The notes under the pieces were generated by a model. The model made no database searches. It was not told the origin of the DNA and worked only from the letters and a program-made list of their open reading frames with translations. A stretch of DNA of 64,000 nt from Anniella stebbinsi. Its lineage: Eukaryota > Chordata > Lepidosauria > Squamata > Anniellidae. The stretch lies in assembly GCA_029215795.1 (NCBI GenBank), contig JARDYH010000004.1, forward strand, positions 199,130,017 to 199,194,016, in the 5' to 3' direction. Both the position numbers and the translations under genes were made by a program. Positions 45,677 through 56,707 of this stretch are shown piece after piece. Position 1 is the first letter of the stretch; each line of letters opens with the position of its first letter.

Positions 45677-46729
45677 TAGGGGTGTGCACGGAACCCCCGG
45701 ATCGGATCGGGACCTGGATCGGGACCTCCAATTTTGTCACGGATCGGTTCGGACAAAATCGGAGGCCCCCCGGACCGGATCGAGTATGATCCCAATCCAA
45801 AAATCGGAAATTTTGGGATCGGCCGCCATTTTTTTCCCCATAGACTTGCATTGCAATGCAAGTCTATGAGGAAAAAATGGCGGCGGGTGGGTGAGGGGGG
45901 CCTAACTCCCTCCCCCCCGGGGCCATCCGCTGTGGACGGCCCCGGCAGGTAAGCCCCCTCCCCCGCGCTCCCTACCCCCCCTGGGGCCGTCCGCTTCCAT
46001 CCGCTGGCGCCCGCGGGCGCCAGCGGATAGAAGCGGACGGCTCCGGGGGGGGGTAAGCCCCCTTCCCCGCCACTGCTTACCTTTTAGGGCCGTTCGCTCC
46101 TGTCCGGCGCCGGCGGCTACCGCCAGCCGGCTTTGCGGCTTGCTCTCGAGTAGCGCGCCGGGTGATCACCCGGCGCGCCACCCTGGAGCAGGCCGCGGAG
46201 CCCGCTGGTAGTAGCCGCCGGCGCCGGATGGGAGCGGACGGGCCGGAAAGGTAAGGGCCCCCCTCCCCCCCTCCGCGCGCCCCCTGCTTACCTTCCCGGC
46301 CCGTCCGCTCCCGTCCGGCGCCGGCGGCTACTACCAGCGGGCTCCGCGGCCTGCTCTCGAGTAGCGCGCCGGGTGATGACATCACCCGGCGCGCCACCCT
46401 GGAGCAGGCCGCGGAGCCTGCTGGTAGTAGCCGCCGGCGCCGGACGGGAGCAGACGGGCCGGAAAGGTAAGGGCCCACCTCCTCCCGCCCCCTCCTCCCC
46501 CCCCGCTGTCCACTTTCATCGGCAGGCGCCCGCTGGCGCCCACCAATGGAAGCAGCGGTGGGCGCCAGTGGGCGCCCGCCGATCTGCCGAACCGGTTCGG
46601 AGCCTTTTCGGACCGGTTCGGATTGGATCGGCCGATCCAGCTGTAGGATCGGAAATCGCATAATTTATCCGATTTCCCACTGGACCGGACTCGGATCGTG
46701 GATCGGGTCCGATCCAGTGCACATCCCTA
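45677..46729. mobile_element. hAT MITE E3, very CpG-rich, perfect TSD
   Basis: Starts TAGGGGTGTGCACGGAAC and ends CAGTGCACATCCCTA with the exact 8-bp TSD ATTTTTAT at 45669-45676 and 46730-46737. Modules as in E1 and E2. A perfect 30-bp palindrome on CATAGACTTGCATTG lies at 45839-45868. Long hairpins centre near 46167 (GGTGATCACC) and 46378 (GATGACATCACC). GTAAG occurs at 45949, 46053, 46251 and 46467, CTTAC at 46076 and 46287. No transposase; the 194-codon open frame is an artefact of GC content. Confidence 0.94.
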
Positions 46730-46737
46730 ATTTTTAT

Positions 46738-47518
46738 TGTATTTTTAAAAATTAGTATTATTTGATATGCATCCTGGAGAGGGTTCTTCCCTTAACAGCA
46801 ACCTAAAAAAAATCATTTTAAATAAATAAAAACAAAAACATGCTGAATGTACGTACATTGAGGGGGTTGAGCTGGCAACACACCCACCTCTTCTCCAAAT
46901 GTTTACTTGTGGAGAAGGTCTCAGAGGGGTTATAGTTAATGCCCCATCTAGTCTGACTCTCAGACTCCTCTGCCTGACGTCCTCCTCCGTCTCGTATTTT
47001 TCAGGACCAATTCATTCTTTCTTAGGCTGCCCAGCAAAATTAAGCAAATCTAACAGAGCGCTCTGGACCTGCTGCCTGCTCAACTTTGCTACAACAGTTG
47101 CTCCAGGAAATTCTACCACCCTCCTCTCCCAGCTATAGTAAGAGAACAGGCAGTGACATTCTATAGAGCAGAAACTACCTTCTGGCTCACTCTGAGTACA
47201 GGAAATCTTCACAATCCCTGGCTCTGAGGAACCCCCCCTCCCCTTAGAACCAAGTGTTTGGGCCTCGCTGGCTCTCTGGAGAATCATGCCAGATACTTTT
47301 CTGGTTGATGCAGCTCTTCAGAGAGCCTGCATGCTCACTGGTGTGCTCTGAGAGAATCTTCAGAATGAACCATAGGGTGGGTGGGTGCATGGCGGAAGCA
47401 ATGGGGTAGGGAGGTACAGCAATAGTTAGGGAGACATGATGGTGGATGTGATGGTGACAATGGAGGGTGAGGAAGACATAACAACATTGGGGGTGAGACA
47501 CAGCAGTAATGGGGTTGT
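46738..47518. other. No gene recognised
   Basis: Unassigned. It ends in the (GT)n at 47519-47551. Confidence 0.4.
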
Positions 47519-47520
47519 TT

Positions 47521-47551
<31 letters not shown>
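47519..47551. repeat. (GT)n microsatellite
   Basis: About 15 uninterrupted GT units. Confidence 0.97.
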
Positions 47552-47554
<3 letters not shown>

Positions 47555-47639
47555 CTCCTACCTCAGGAAGAAACAAAGCTTATGCCAATGCTGAAAATAG
47601 GTAAAAGAGAAAAGTGAAGTTCATAACCAGGGCTCATAA

Positions 47640-47930
47640 TTTTCCATCTCAGCTTTTCAAGGTTTTCAGTTTGTCTTCAAATGTAGATGGTCTATAAAGA
47701 ATTATTGATATAACCTGTTTAGGAGAGACATGCTGTATAGCTTTCAGAACATTTTTGGCATTCAATTAATTTGTCATAATAAAAAATATATGCAAACATC
47801 AATAGCTTGGAATCAGTTTATAAAATGTCTCCATTTTAGTAGGAAGCATTAAATATGCTACAACATGAACTCTCTAAATTAAAATTAAGAATCCAGGATT
47901 AGCATTTTTCTTCGCTTATCCTAACTAATC
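47640..47930. other. Candidate conserved non-coding element
   Basis: Repeat-free AT-rich block: AAGAATTATTGATATAACCT, GGCATTCAATTAATTTGTCA, ATATATGCAAACATCAATAG, and TCCATTTTAGTAGG. No open frame. Conservation untested. Confidence 0.3.
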
Positions 47931-47999
47931 CCTCCTCCCATTTTTTGGTGCAGTAATTCCACTGGCTTGATTGTACTGGGATTTAATTCAGTTTAAATC

Positions 48000-48362
48000 A
48001 CTGATATCTATCTACAACTGCAATTACTTTGGCCGTGGTAGACTCAGGGCATTGGGAACTTACTCTAATAAGAGTGCCAGGGCTTGCTCCTCCTCTTCAG
48101 CATTGCAACCTGCTTGTTCACCTGTCTCATGCTCTGGTCTGCACAATGGTGGTGGTGAGAAGGAGGAGCAATAGATGCCTCTGTCTATTTGCTCACTGGC
48201 TCTCTTGCTTGTCAAGCAAATAAGTTCTAGCAATGATGTAAAGAGGATGAGGAGCAATAGCAGCTGGTCAGGAGTAAGAAGGTAAATTCACCAAAGGAGG
48301 GGGCCTGTTGAGGGTGTCTTGCCCAAGGGCCCACAAATATCTAGAGCTGGCATTGGGTAGAC
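48000..48362. repeat. Unclassified interspersed repeat, copy 2
   Basis: Second copy of the family at 42285-42639, in the same orientation. Confidence 0.6.
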
Positions 48363-48913
48363 TGAAATGTAACCTTGCTTATTTTGTGGTGATCACTCAA
48401 GGCCACTCAATCAGGCCCTGTTAGCAAGGTAATCATGTCACTTCAACTGACTTGACTGGTGATGGTGAGAGCAATGTTCTTGGCAATTGGTGTTACCAAT
48501 TGTAAAGTATGAGATAGTTCTTCTTCAATATGCATTTCAATGTGTATTTAATCTTCAGAATGGTTTTCATTCTAATTTGCTGGATCAGGAAGTAAGTACT
48601 AGTGCTGTAAAGGCAGAAGGAAGTGCATCCCCCTGATTGTCTTCCATAGCCAGGCTTCTGGCCTTTTTCATCTGCCCTGTGCCATATGAAGCACCTGTTC
48701 CACAGATTGGCCCTCATAGATATTCTGCTTTGTAGAGATGTGCTGTTTTCATCTTTTGATGCAGATAATCAAAGGAAAATGAGTAAACAGTAGAAAAGAT
48801 CACCCATTAACGATCTCAATAGCAGGACTGTTGGTAATTGGTAGATAGGTAATAGAACATGGGTTACTACAAAGTTTTAAGAGGGTGTAAAAACCCCGGA
48901 TGGTAATAAATAA

Positions 48914-49113
48914 TAGGGATGTGCACTGGATCGGATCGGATCCACGATCCGAATCCGATCCAGGGGGAAATCGGATAAATTATCCAATTTCTGATCTCAC
49001 CGCTGGATCAGCCGATCCAATCTGATCTGATTCGGAAAGGTTCCGAACCGGTTTGGATGGATCGGCAGATCGGCAGGCGCCCGCTGGTGCCCACCGCCGC
49101 TTCCATTGGCAGG
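48914..49113. mobile_element. hAT MITE E5, right side missing
   Basis: Starts TAGGGATGTGCACTGGATCG and follows the left end of E1 base for base for about 200 bp as far as CCATTGGCAGGCGCC, then stops. Only the left terminus is present, so no TSD can be checked. It is followed by a 17-bp tandem duplication and an (AC)n run. Confidence 0.85.
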
Positions 49114-49120
49114 CGCCAAT

Positions 49121-49154
49121 GCATGTTAGTGGAAATAGCATGTTAGTGGAAATA
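49121..49154. repeat. 17-bp tandem duplication at the MITE break
   Basis: The word GCATGTTAGTGGAAATA occurs twice in a row (49121-49137 and 49138-49154), directly after the end of the truncated hAT element, and is followed by an AC run. Confidence 0.9.
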
Positions 49155-49379
49155 GCACACACACACACAAAAAAAACACCATACATTAGGGCACATTGTT
49201 TGAAAAAATGTATAGATGAGGTGAAATTGTATAGATAGATGCATACAAATGTTTATAAAAATGATTAAAAATACACAGATGTATGTGAAACAGGATGGAA
49301 ATAACTTACATTTGAAATCAAAATGTGAACGTTATAGAAATTAGACCGACAGATTTCTCTGTCTCTTAACAACTACACT

Positions 49380-49848
49380 TCAGGAAGGTCATGTCAACAC
49401 CAGCAAGTTTTCCTGGGGTCGTCCCTGTGTCACCCCTGTGTGCCTAAATGATGCAGAGGGGATCCCAGCGGCAACTGGGGATGACCCAGAAGCAACCCCA
49501 GGAAAACCCCGGGATAGAAGAAATCATGAATATCCCGGTTCTTCAAGTGGCCATCTGTGCAGTCACACATATGGGCTCTGCGCTCACACGGAGCTCATTT
49601 CAGGAAACTTCTAAAGACGAGGTAAACATTTTTGGTGGGAACCCCTCCCCTACCATTCACTGTGTATGTCCGTGGGATTCCTGCCCTTCTCAGTTCTTTT
49701 CCCACCATCCCAGGACATTGAATGGATGCAGAGCGTGGGGTGGCTCCATGCCCAGGAGGTTGGGAAGGAATTCTGATAAGGGGGAGAGTGTTCTGCCACG
49801 TTCCCTGCTTTAAACATCCAAACTGGTGGGCATGACAGGCGCAACATC
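49380..49848. repeat. Element D relative
   Basis: TCATGTCAACACCAGCAAG, CCCTGTGTGCCTAAATGATG, GATCCCAGCGGCAACTGGGG and AAAACCCCGGGATAG resemble parts of element D at 40680-40860, with more of a CCCGGG-rich interior. It probably continues beyond the LTR-like insert at 50970-51060 (TCCTGGGATG...GACGATCCTGGAATCAGG). Confidence 0.4.
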
Positions 49849-50969
49849 TGTCGTGACGCAAGCCCACCCCAGGCTTCTGCTCACAAACTTTAGGCAAACT
49901 GACACACTCCAATATGGTGAGGCCTCTTTTATCGTGAAATCACACGGAATTCAAGCATAACGGTTTCATTTCTGCATACACACACTTGAAGCTGAAGATG
50001 GACCAGATAGCTTTCAGGTACAACGGCTTAATGCAAACAGCAATCACTCAGGGGGAGACATTTAGAGTTGGCCCATGTCCCATGCGGTCAGCAGCAGCCA
50101 CACACACTGACTCATAAGGAACATGAGTAAAACTCAAGGAGAAACTCCAGCACAGAAGTGCATGAAGTCTGACAGTACACAGATCCATCTTGTACCAAAC
50201 CAGACTCAGCCTGCCAGGAACATTGAGCTGATCAATTAAGCAAGATGTCAGGGCACGAACCTCTTCGACCTAGGAAAACCCCTCTGCCTGTAACAAAAGG
50301 CTCTGAGAGGAGGCTCTCTCGCAGGTCACACATACACACAATTCCAGAATAGCAACGATCAGCCACAGAGCTTCCCTGTGCCCGTACTTTGGCTCCATGC
50401 AGGGAAAGCAGGCTATAGAACACGAATCCAGAACAGTAATCTGCAAGACCAAATCTATGAAAAGCCTCAGAGCACTTTTCATGGCATAGTTCTTAGAAAT
50501 TCCAAGTCCAAATAGCAACAGAACATGTACAGAGTGCATCCAACATCTCCAAACCCGATAGAATCCCAAACACGAGTTTCATGGCAAGCGTAGAACAGAT
50601 GGTAATTGTAGAACAGTCGAACAGATGAATTCCTAGCAAAGGGCCTCCCCTTTGCTTGTTCTACTATATAGGATGGAAGCTGGCTAATTCCAAGCCACTT
50701 TGACAAACAGGGCTTCAGGCCTGTAATCCAAACTCATGTGCCAACAGGGCAGCACAGTTCAACCTCCTTTTGATGACGACACTATGTGAGAGACAGCTTG
50801 CAAGACAGCCCCCCACCTTTTCTAAACATACATTCATTCTCAATGAACCTCAAGGCTAGCAGCCACAGATAAGCACAGAAAAGAGACAGACTTCCTCACA
50901 ACAATTGCCAAGCTTTTAACTCACAATTCACCAGGCCAGCCTAGTGAATTGTCCATGAAGCACCTGACA
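49849..50969 (-). mobile_element. Possible solo LTR
   Basis: Bounded by TGTCGTGACG at the left and CACCTGACA at the right, giving TGTC/GACA inverted ends of the TG...CA type. About 1.1 kb, unlike its surroundings in base composition, with a TATA-like TCCTATATAGTAG on the minus strand near 50665 and an AATAAA-like ACGATAAAAGAGG near 49930 in that sense. No second LTR, primer-binding site or coding region is seen. I could not find a matching TSD, which counts against the boundaries chosen. Confidence 0.35.
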
Positions 50970-51059
50970 TCCGACATTATCCCTGATTCCTCCTGGGATG
51001 TTGCACTTCCTGTTTGTATCCTGGGGGACGATCCTGGAATCAGGTAAGTCTGTGATCAG

Positions 51060-51986
51060 CCCCCCTCCATCCCTCTACACCCTTAGTATAGAAAGGGCCG
51101 AAGTCTGATGGATTTCAAGGACTTGGGCAGCAATCAGACAATTTATCCCATCAGCCTCCGGAGCAGAACTGACTGATTCCTTTAGAGTAGAGAGGGGTTG
51201 ACATTTTCTTTTCAGTTTGTTTTTGATAAAAATGTATAAATGGCTTCTTATTTGGGATGGAGAGAACTTGACATTTAAGGGGGAGGATGAAGTGGGAGAC
51301 TGTGATACTGGCAGATTGGATTATCCCTGCTATAGAGTAGTACTCATGCAGGCCTTGAAGACTGGTGCAAGGCCTTAAAGAAATTGTGCTCTGGCTTGAG
51401 ATTTAACATGGCTTTGGAATTCTGTATTTTCTTGTGAAACCCATTAGCATTTCAAGCAATGGAGCAATTGACAATTGGTAAAGCTCTGCCTTGGATTGCT
51501 CTTCATGCTGGTTGTTTGGGTCATCTGGGCTATGGGTACCTAGATCCCCCTCAGATCTTTCTCAGTTCTCCTGGAGTCCAGTACCTGTTCATCCCCAGAT
51601 GATCCTTTAGATCTTCTGATGAGTCCATGAATGTTCTAATGCTTCACTCTTCAGAGCTGTGTCTAGATCAAAGGCTAAATAGGCCTAGGGATGGGACAGT
51701 GAGCATCCTTCTTTGAGTTGGTGCCAGAGTCACTGGTTAGAACCATAACAGACACTGTAATGTCCTTTGGGATCTCCAATAAATATCTATAGCTATTGTT
51801 AAATTATTGCAATTGTGTGAGAATTTATCTGTGCATTTATCAAATAATTTATGTATTCTTGGTCAGTAAAATTCAGCATAAAAATATTGGCTTTTAATAA
51901 GTAATAATTGAACTTCCTCAAATATTTCTTAAACAGTTGGTCCTATAGATTATTGATCCTTTTATATTTACCTTTAGGTGAGAAAG
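51060..51986. other. No gene recognised
   Basis: Unassigned, apparently single-copy. Leads into the GT/GA microsatellite. Confidence 0.4.
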
Positions 51987-51987
51987 C

Positions 51988-52033
51988 TCTGTGTGTGTGT
52001 GTGTGTGTGTGAGTGAGAGAGAGAGAGAGAGAT
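51988..52033. repeat. (GT)n(GA)n compound microsatellite
   Basis: About 10 GT units followed by GA units. Confidence 0.95.
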
Positions 52034-52119
52034 GTATATGCGTGTGGGTGTGTATGCAATGCTCCCCTGTGGTTTTATCATCAATAAAACACACTAGCAA
52101 GGAAGTTTCACAGGGTCAG

Positions 52120-52510
52120 AAAGAAAAATGCCTGCAATTGCTTCAAGTAGAAAGTTGTATTTGCTTATAGGGAAACTTTTTTCAAAATTCCTGCTGAACA
52201 CCTTAATTGCTGCCGTACATTAATGGGAAGACTGAGAATCAGAGATCATGATTGCCTGCAGACACACAATACGGTGGGTGGCAAATACAAGGTATAGCAT
52301 ATTGAATTTGGCCGTGCCAGACTTTACAAAATAAGCAATTACACATTCCTGGCTACTGTGCACCTGTGATGATACTGTTTCCAGAGCTATTAAATAGACA
52401 TCTGTGTACAGAGGAGGCCATCCTGCTGATCTTGGATATACTTGATGTGAGAGAGATAATCTTCTATCGAAGTCTTTCAGTTGATGAAACAATTTTTCAA
52501 CAGGGTTTCT
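52120..52510. other. Candidate conserved non-coding element
   Basis: Repeat-free block with ACACCTTAATTGCTGCCGTA, CATTAATGGG, ATAAGCAATTACACATTCCT and an E-box CACCTG at about 52360. A minus-strand 90-codon frame here has no recognised family. Confidence 0.3.
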
Positions 52511-53383
52511 TTAAAAAAAAGTTCATTCCTTTCTCTCTCTAGCATTAGTTTAGTATTGTATTTATTTGCTTTCTAAAGGGAGCAATGGCATGGACAAAGG
52601 TGAATAATTTTATTTCTGTAAGATTATTAAAAAGTAAGCTCTTGATGGGTAGCCACCTACATACAGAGACATGGACACATCTACTCAGTGACAGGTTCTA
52701 AGCACTAGCCTGGATCTTTAATGTTCTGAGCATTTACTGTAGTAATTAAGTGCCTGTGTTTTTCTCATACCCAGACACTGTCAAATTGTGGTCACACTCT
52801 TCCTTTTTGCTTTATAGGCTTTATGGGGCACTAGATGACACCCTTCAAGTAGTGGGGTGGGGTGGGAATGTACTGAAGCAACAACAGATCAGGGAAACCA
52901 TAGCTGCAAAAAAAGTGAGAGAATAGAGTAGTATTTTTCCCAGAGTATTTCTTCTCTTCAAACAGCAGCTTTGGCATCACTACTGGGAGATCATTTTCAC
53001 AATCCATTCTAAAGTAGTAGCAGTAGATACTCTTCAATAGCACTAGTGGTAATACTTAGTATCACCATGGTTTGGTTATGGGTTTGCTTATGTTACTTTT
53101 ATTGCTCAAATGTACTTTACTCTATTTCTCCTTCCTAAGCCTCATCAAGCACTTAGAATCCATTCATAGGAAACTCTTTTATTTGTCCATCCTTGTTTTC
53201 TGGATCCTCAAGAGTCTGATGGGGAATAAAGGATGCCTCTCTTCCAATCATGGTGTGCTTTACATTTAAAGTTAAGCAAGGACTGCTCAAGTTTTTTACA
53301 ATGATTATACTCACAGCAGATACAACATCGGAACAGTTATGTTCACTACAAAAATAAGTCATTGTAACAGCCTGCTAGGATTC

Positions 53384-53457
53384 ACTGGATCAAGTAGAGA
53401 ATGAAGAACTCACAGGGTGGGGACCCCATGAGTTCTTCATTCTCTACTTGATCCAGT
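53384..53457. other. Perfect 29-bp inverted repeat (hairpin)
   Basis: Left arm 53384-53412 (starting ACTGGATCAAGTAGAG) is the exact complement of 53429-53457. The 16-base spacer contains GGGT and ACCC, which can extend the stem by 4 bp. No other copy was seen in the window. The arms are too perfect for old DNA, so it is probably a recent fold-back duplication; a small-RNA precursor is conceivable. Confidence 0.9.
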
Positions 53458-53649
53458 TCTGGGAACCGACCCAGCCAAGCACTCGGCAGTAGGCACTTTA
53501 CAGGGCCTTCAGAAAGTGTGCAATTTGCCTGGCCGGCACCATTAGAGTAGAGAGGAAATCACATTTCTCCCCTCCTCACCAATGGGGGGCTTACAGGCCC
53601 AGTTTAAGTCTCCCATTGATGAGGGGAGAGAAATACAATTTCCCCAAGG

Positions 53650-53673
53650 CTGATAGATAGATAGATAGATAAT
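53650..53673. repeat. (GATA)n microsatellite
   Basis: About five GATA units. Confidence 0.95.
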
Positions 53674-53856
53674 AACTGCTGAGGCAGATGCTGGAGGAGT
53701 GTCTCACCTGCAAATGCCATGCGGGCCTTTCCTTCCTGACATACCTGGAAATCCCCAGTTGGCAGCCACAGGAAGACCTTAGCATATCAAACTCTGGGCT
53801 TAGCATCTCTTTCTGAGGCACCTGAAGAGCCCCACCCACTGCTTGGTCTGGGGAGC

Positions 53857-53945
53857 TAGTTTATTTATTTATTTATTTTATTTATTACATTTGTATACCG
53901 CCCCATAGCCGAAGCTCTCTGGGCGGTTTACATAGGATTAAAAAC
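53857..53945 (-). repeat. CR1/L2-group LINE 3' tail
   Basis: A TTTA-rich run, then TTACATTTGTATACCGCCCC and ATAGCCGAAGCTCTCTGGGC, then GGTTTACATAGGATTAAAAA. Reverse of the tail at 32417-32623. Confidence 0.85.
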
Positions 53946-53954
53946 AATTAATGG

Positions 53955-54010
53955 ACAGCATCCATTAGAGGAAATGGATGCTGTCTAATGGACAGCATCC
54001 ATTAGAGGAA
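53955..54010. repeat. Short direct and inverted repeat cluster
   Basis: GGACAGCATCCATTAGAGGA occurs twice with GGATGCTGTC, its inverted core, between the two copies. It looks like a local template-switch event next to the LINE tail. Confidence 0.8.
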
Positions 54011-54630
54011 AACTGTGAAGGGTTGCTGCCTAAAGGGGAGAACTGCATGTGTACATCTAAAGGGGGAAAATGAATGTGTTCATGGTTTAAAGCCTGGGAG
54101 GGAGGCAACATTCTTTAACCTGTGTTGAAGTCTTTATGCTTATTAGTCCTCCTCAGTGCAAAAACTAGAGGAAAAGGTTTACAATAAAAAGCTGGCTGTA
54201 TTTGCTGGTGGACTACTGAAATCATGGAGGTCAAGGACAAGGGTGGGTTTCATGTGCCCTTCCTGGCGACCCATTCACAATTATTAAAACAATGTCAATA
54301 ATCAATATAATACTTGGCTTCTAATAATTTGTTACCTAGAACAACCAACACTGTAGTGACCACATTTAATGCATATTCACAATCCATTTATCCAGCCTAT
54401 CAGAAATCTTGATATCTGCCTTTTCCTGGGAAAAGCAGCTTTGGAAAGAAGATCTGGAGCAAGGTTTGGAACAAAGAAGTGATCTGGGGGAGGAAGTGTC
54501 TAACCCTTTCCCTGCTTGCCCTTCATTCCATATTACACCTCCCCCCCACAAAGAAAATCTGTTTTCCCCAACTAGGGATGGTGAATCTTTCAGTATTACT
54601 TTCATCCATACTTATGGGCTATATATAATA

Positions 54631-56522
54631 TTCATTAAACAAAAAACCTACGGTTTACAAAAATAATATTAAGGCTCTACAGATTCCAACCAGGCACCAA
54701 AAGCAGGGAAATTGGGGGTTAAGGCTCACAAGCCTTAACGCCACATCCTCCCTAAGGAGGCAGAAAGTGCAAGTGAAATTCTCATTCTCCCAAAGCAGAT
54801 AAACCATGAGGACAGGGTGGAGAATATGCTATGCAGAGGTGACTGTGGGGTTGTGGAAAACTGATCACGAACAACTTAGGGCCACCTACTCCTTTTTTCT
54901 GTTTAGAGCAGCCCTTCCCCAACCTGGTGTCCTCCAAAGGTGTTGGACTACAACTCCCATCATTGCAAGTCAGTATGTCCCATGGTCAGGAATGCTGGGA
55001 CTTGTCATCTCAAAAATCTAGATATGCAATTGGATATGCAGAGGTGACTGTGGGGTTGTGGGAAATGTTGATGAACAACTTCGGACCAGCTACTTCTCAT
55101 TTCTTAGAGCATCTCTTTATGTTGAGAGTTGCAACCCAACACATCTCACAGGCACCAGGTTGGGGAATATTGTTCAAGAACAAGGGAAGGCAGAATGTAG
55201 ATCTCCAGATGTTTTGGAATTCAACTTGTAAAAGCCCCTATCAGCATGGGCAGTTATCAGGAATGCCGCGAGTTGATGTCCAAATCATCAGGATAGATCT
55301 ATTACTACTAAAGTATGTACTAAAGTATGATGTTTTCCAGCATTAAGATATGTGATCAATCAAGGAACTACAAAAGAGCTGCATCACTTTACATAAACTG
55401 TCAAAACCAAATGAAACAACGATGAATGAATCTTGAATACCTAATCCAGCTAGCCCTTCAGACATCAACATTAGTTTTCAACACATGGCATAGGATGTCT
55501 GTTTCTTGAATATCAGATAAAGTATTTCTCTTACTTGTTCAGCAGTGTGAGATCAAAGACAGAGCTACCACCTAATACTTTCATGCGTAAGTATTATTTT
55601 AAAATTAAGTATGAATTGATTTTTGTCTTCCCCATAACACATAACATGGGAGTTACAGTGCAATGCATCTGGAGACCACCAGGCTGGAGAAGGTTGACTC
55701 CTATACATGCCTTCTCATAAGCCAGTGCCACTGAATTCACTAGGGCTTTCTCCCAAGAGGTATAGGATTGCAAACTAATCTCATCTGAAAGGTGTTCAAG
55801 ACAGCCAAACTAAACCTCCTCTGCTCCACTGTTGCTTTGATGAGATGATGTATCGTGCAGGGATTGTGGGGAGTGAACATTATATTTTTTATAAATACAT
55901 TTAAAGAAAAAAAACATGTATTTATAAATACATTTAAAGGAAAAAAAGGCAGGATATTGACCAAAAGTTGGAAGTTTCTGGCTCATGGTTTGGTTCTAGA
56001 TCTGTAATGAATAGTGCCCCTTTTGTTATCAAGAGTGCTGCTTTATGCGAGATGTGTGTGAGAGAAAAGTATTGGACAGACCCTGTATTTGGTAAGGGTA
56101 TGGAACAGCATTCCCCATCCTGCTGCCCTCCAGGTGTTTGAGATAACAAGTCCCAGCATTCCTGACCATGGGACATACTGACTTGCAATGATGGGAGTTG
56201 TAGTCCAACACCTTTGGAGGGCACCAGGTTGGGGAAAGGCTGCTCTAAACAAAAAAAGAGAAGTAGGTGGCCCTAAGTTGTTCGTGATCAGCTTTCCACA
56301 ACCCCACAGTCACCTCTGCATATCATATTCTCCATCCTGTCCTCATGGTTTATCTGCTTTGGGAGAATGAGAATTTCACTTGTACTTTCTGCCTCCTTAG
56401 GGAGGATGTGGCGTTAAGGCTTGTGAGACTTAACTCCCAATTTCCCTGCTTTTTGGTACTTGGTTGAAATCTGTAGAGCCTTAACATTGTTTTTGTAAAC
56501 CGTAGGTTTTTTGTTTAATGAA
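54631..56522. mobile_element. Sub-element with long terminal inverted repeats
   Basis: 54631-55013 and 56138-56522 are inverted copies of each other. The outer ends are TTCATTAAAC / GTTTAATGAA; the inner ends read CTTGTCATCTCAAA and TTTGAGATAACAAG. The 1.1-kb interior (55014-56137) is non-coding; it also matches the left arm. Foldback-type MITE, superfamily not determined. Confidence 0.8.
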
Positions 56523-56707
56523 TTTCATGGTTTGTGTAATGGATGACTGGATATTATACAGTTGACAACCAAGCCAGCGTCAGCCAGAATGTTATACCAT
56601 CTTGACAGCCAATATAAAATCAAAGCTAGTGTTATGTGTTGAACTCACTTTTAACATTAATAAATCAACCAAAATGCTTGCATCTCCCTCATTTTTAAAG
56701 ATAAAGA

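Noticed and set aside
46077..46661. 194-codon open frame
   Set aside because: Inside hAT MITE E3; it reads the same hairpin arms twice.
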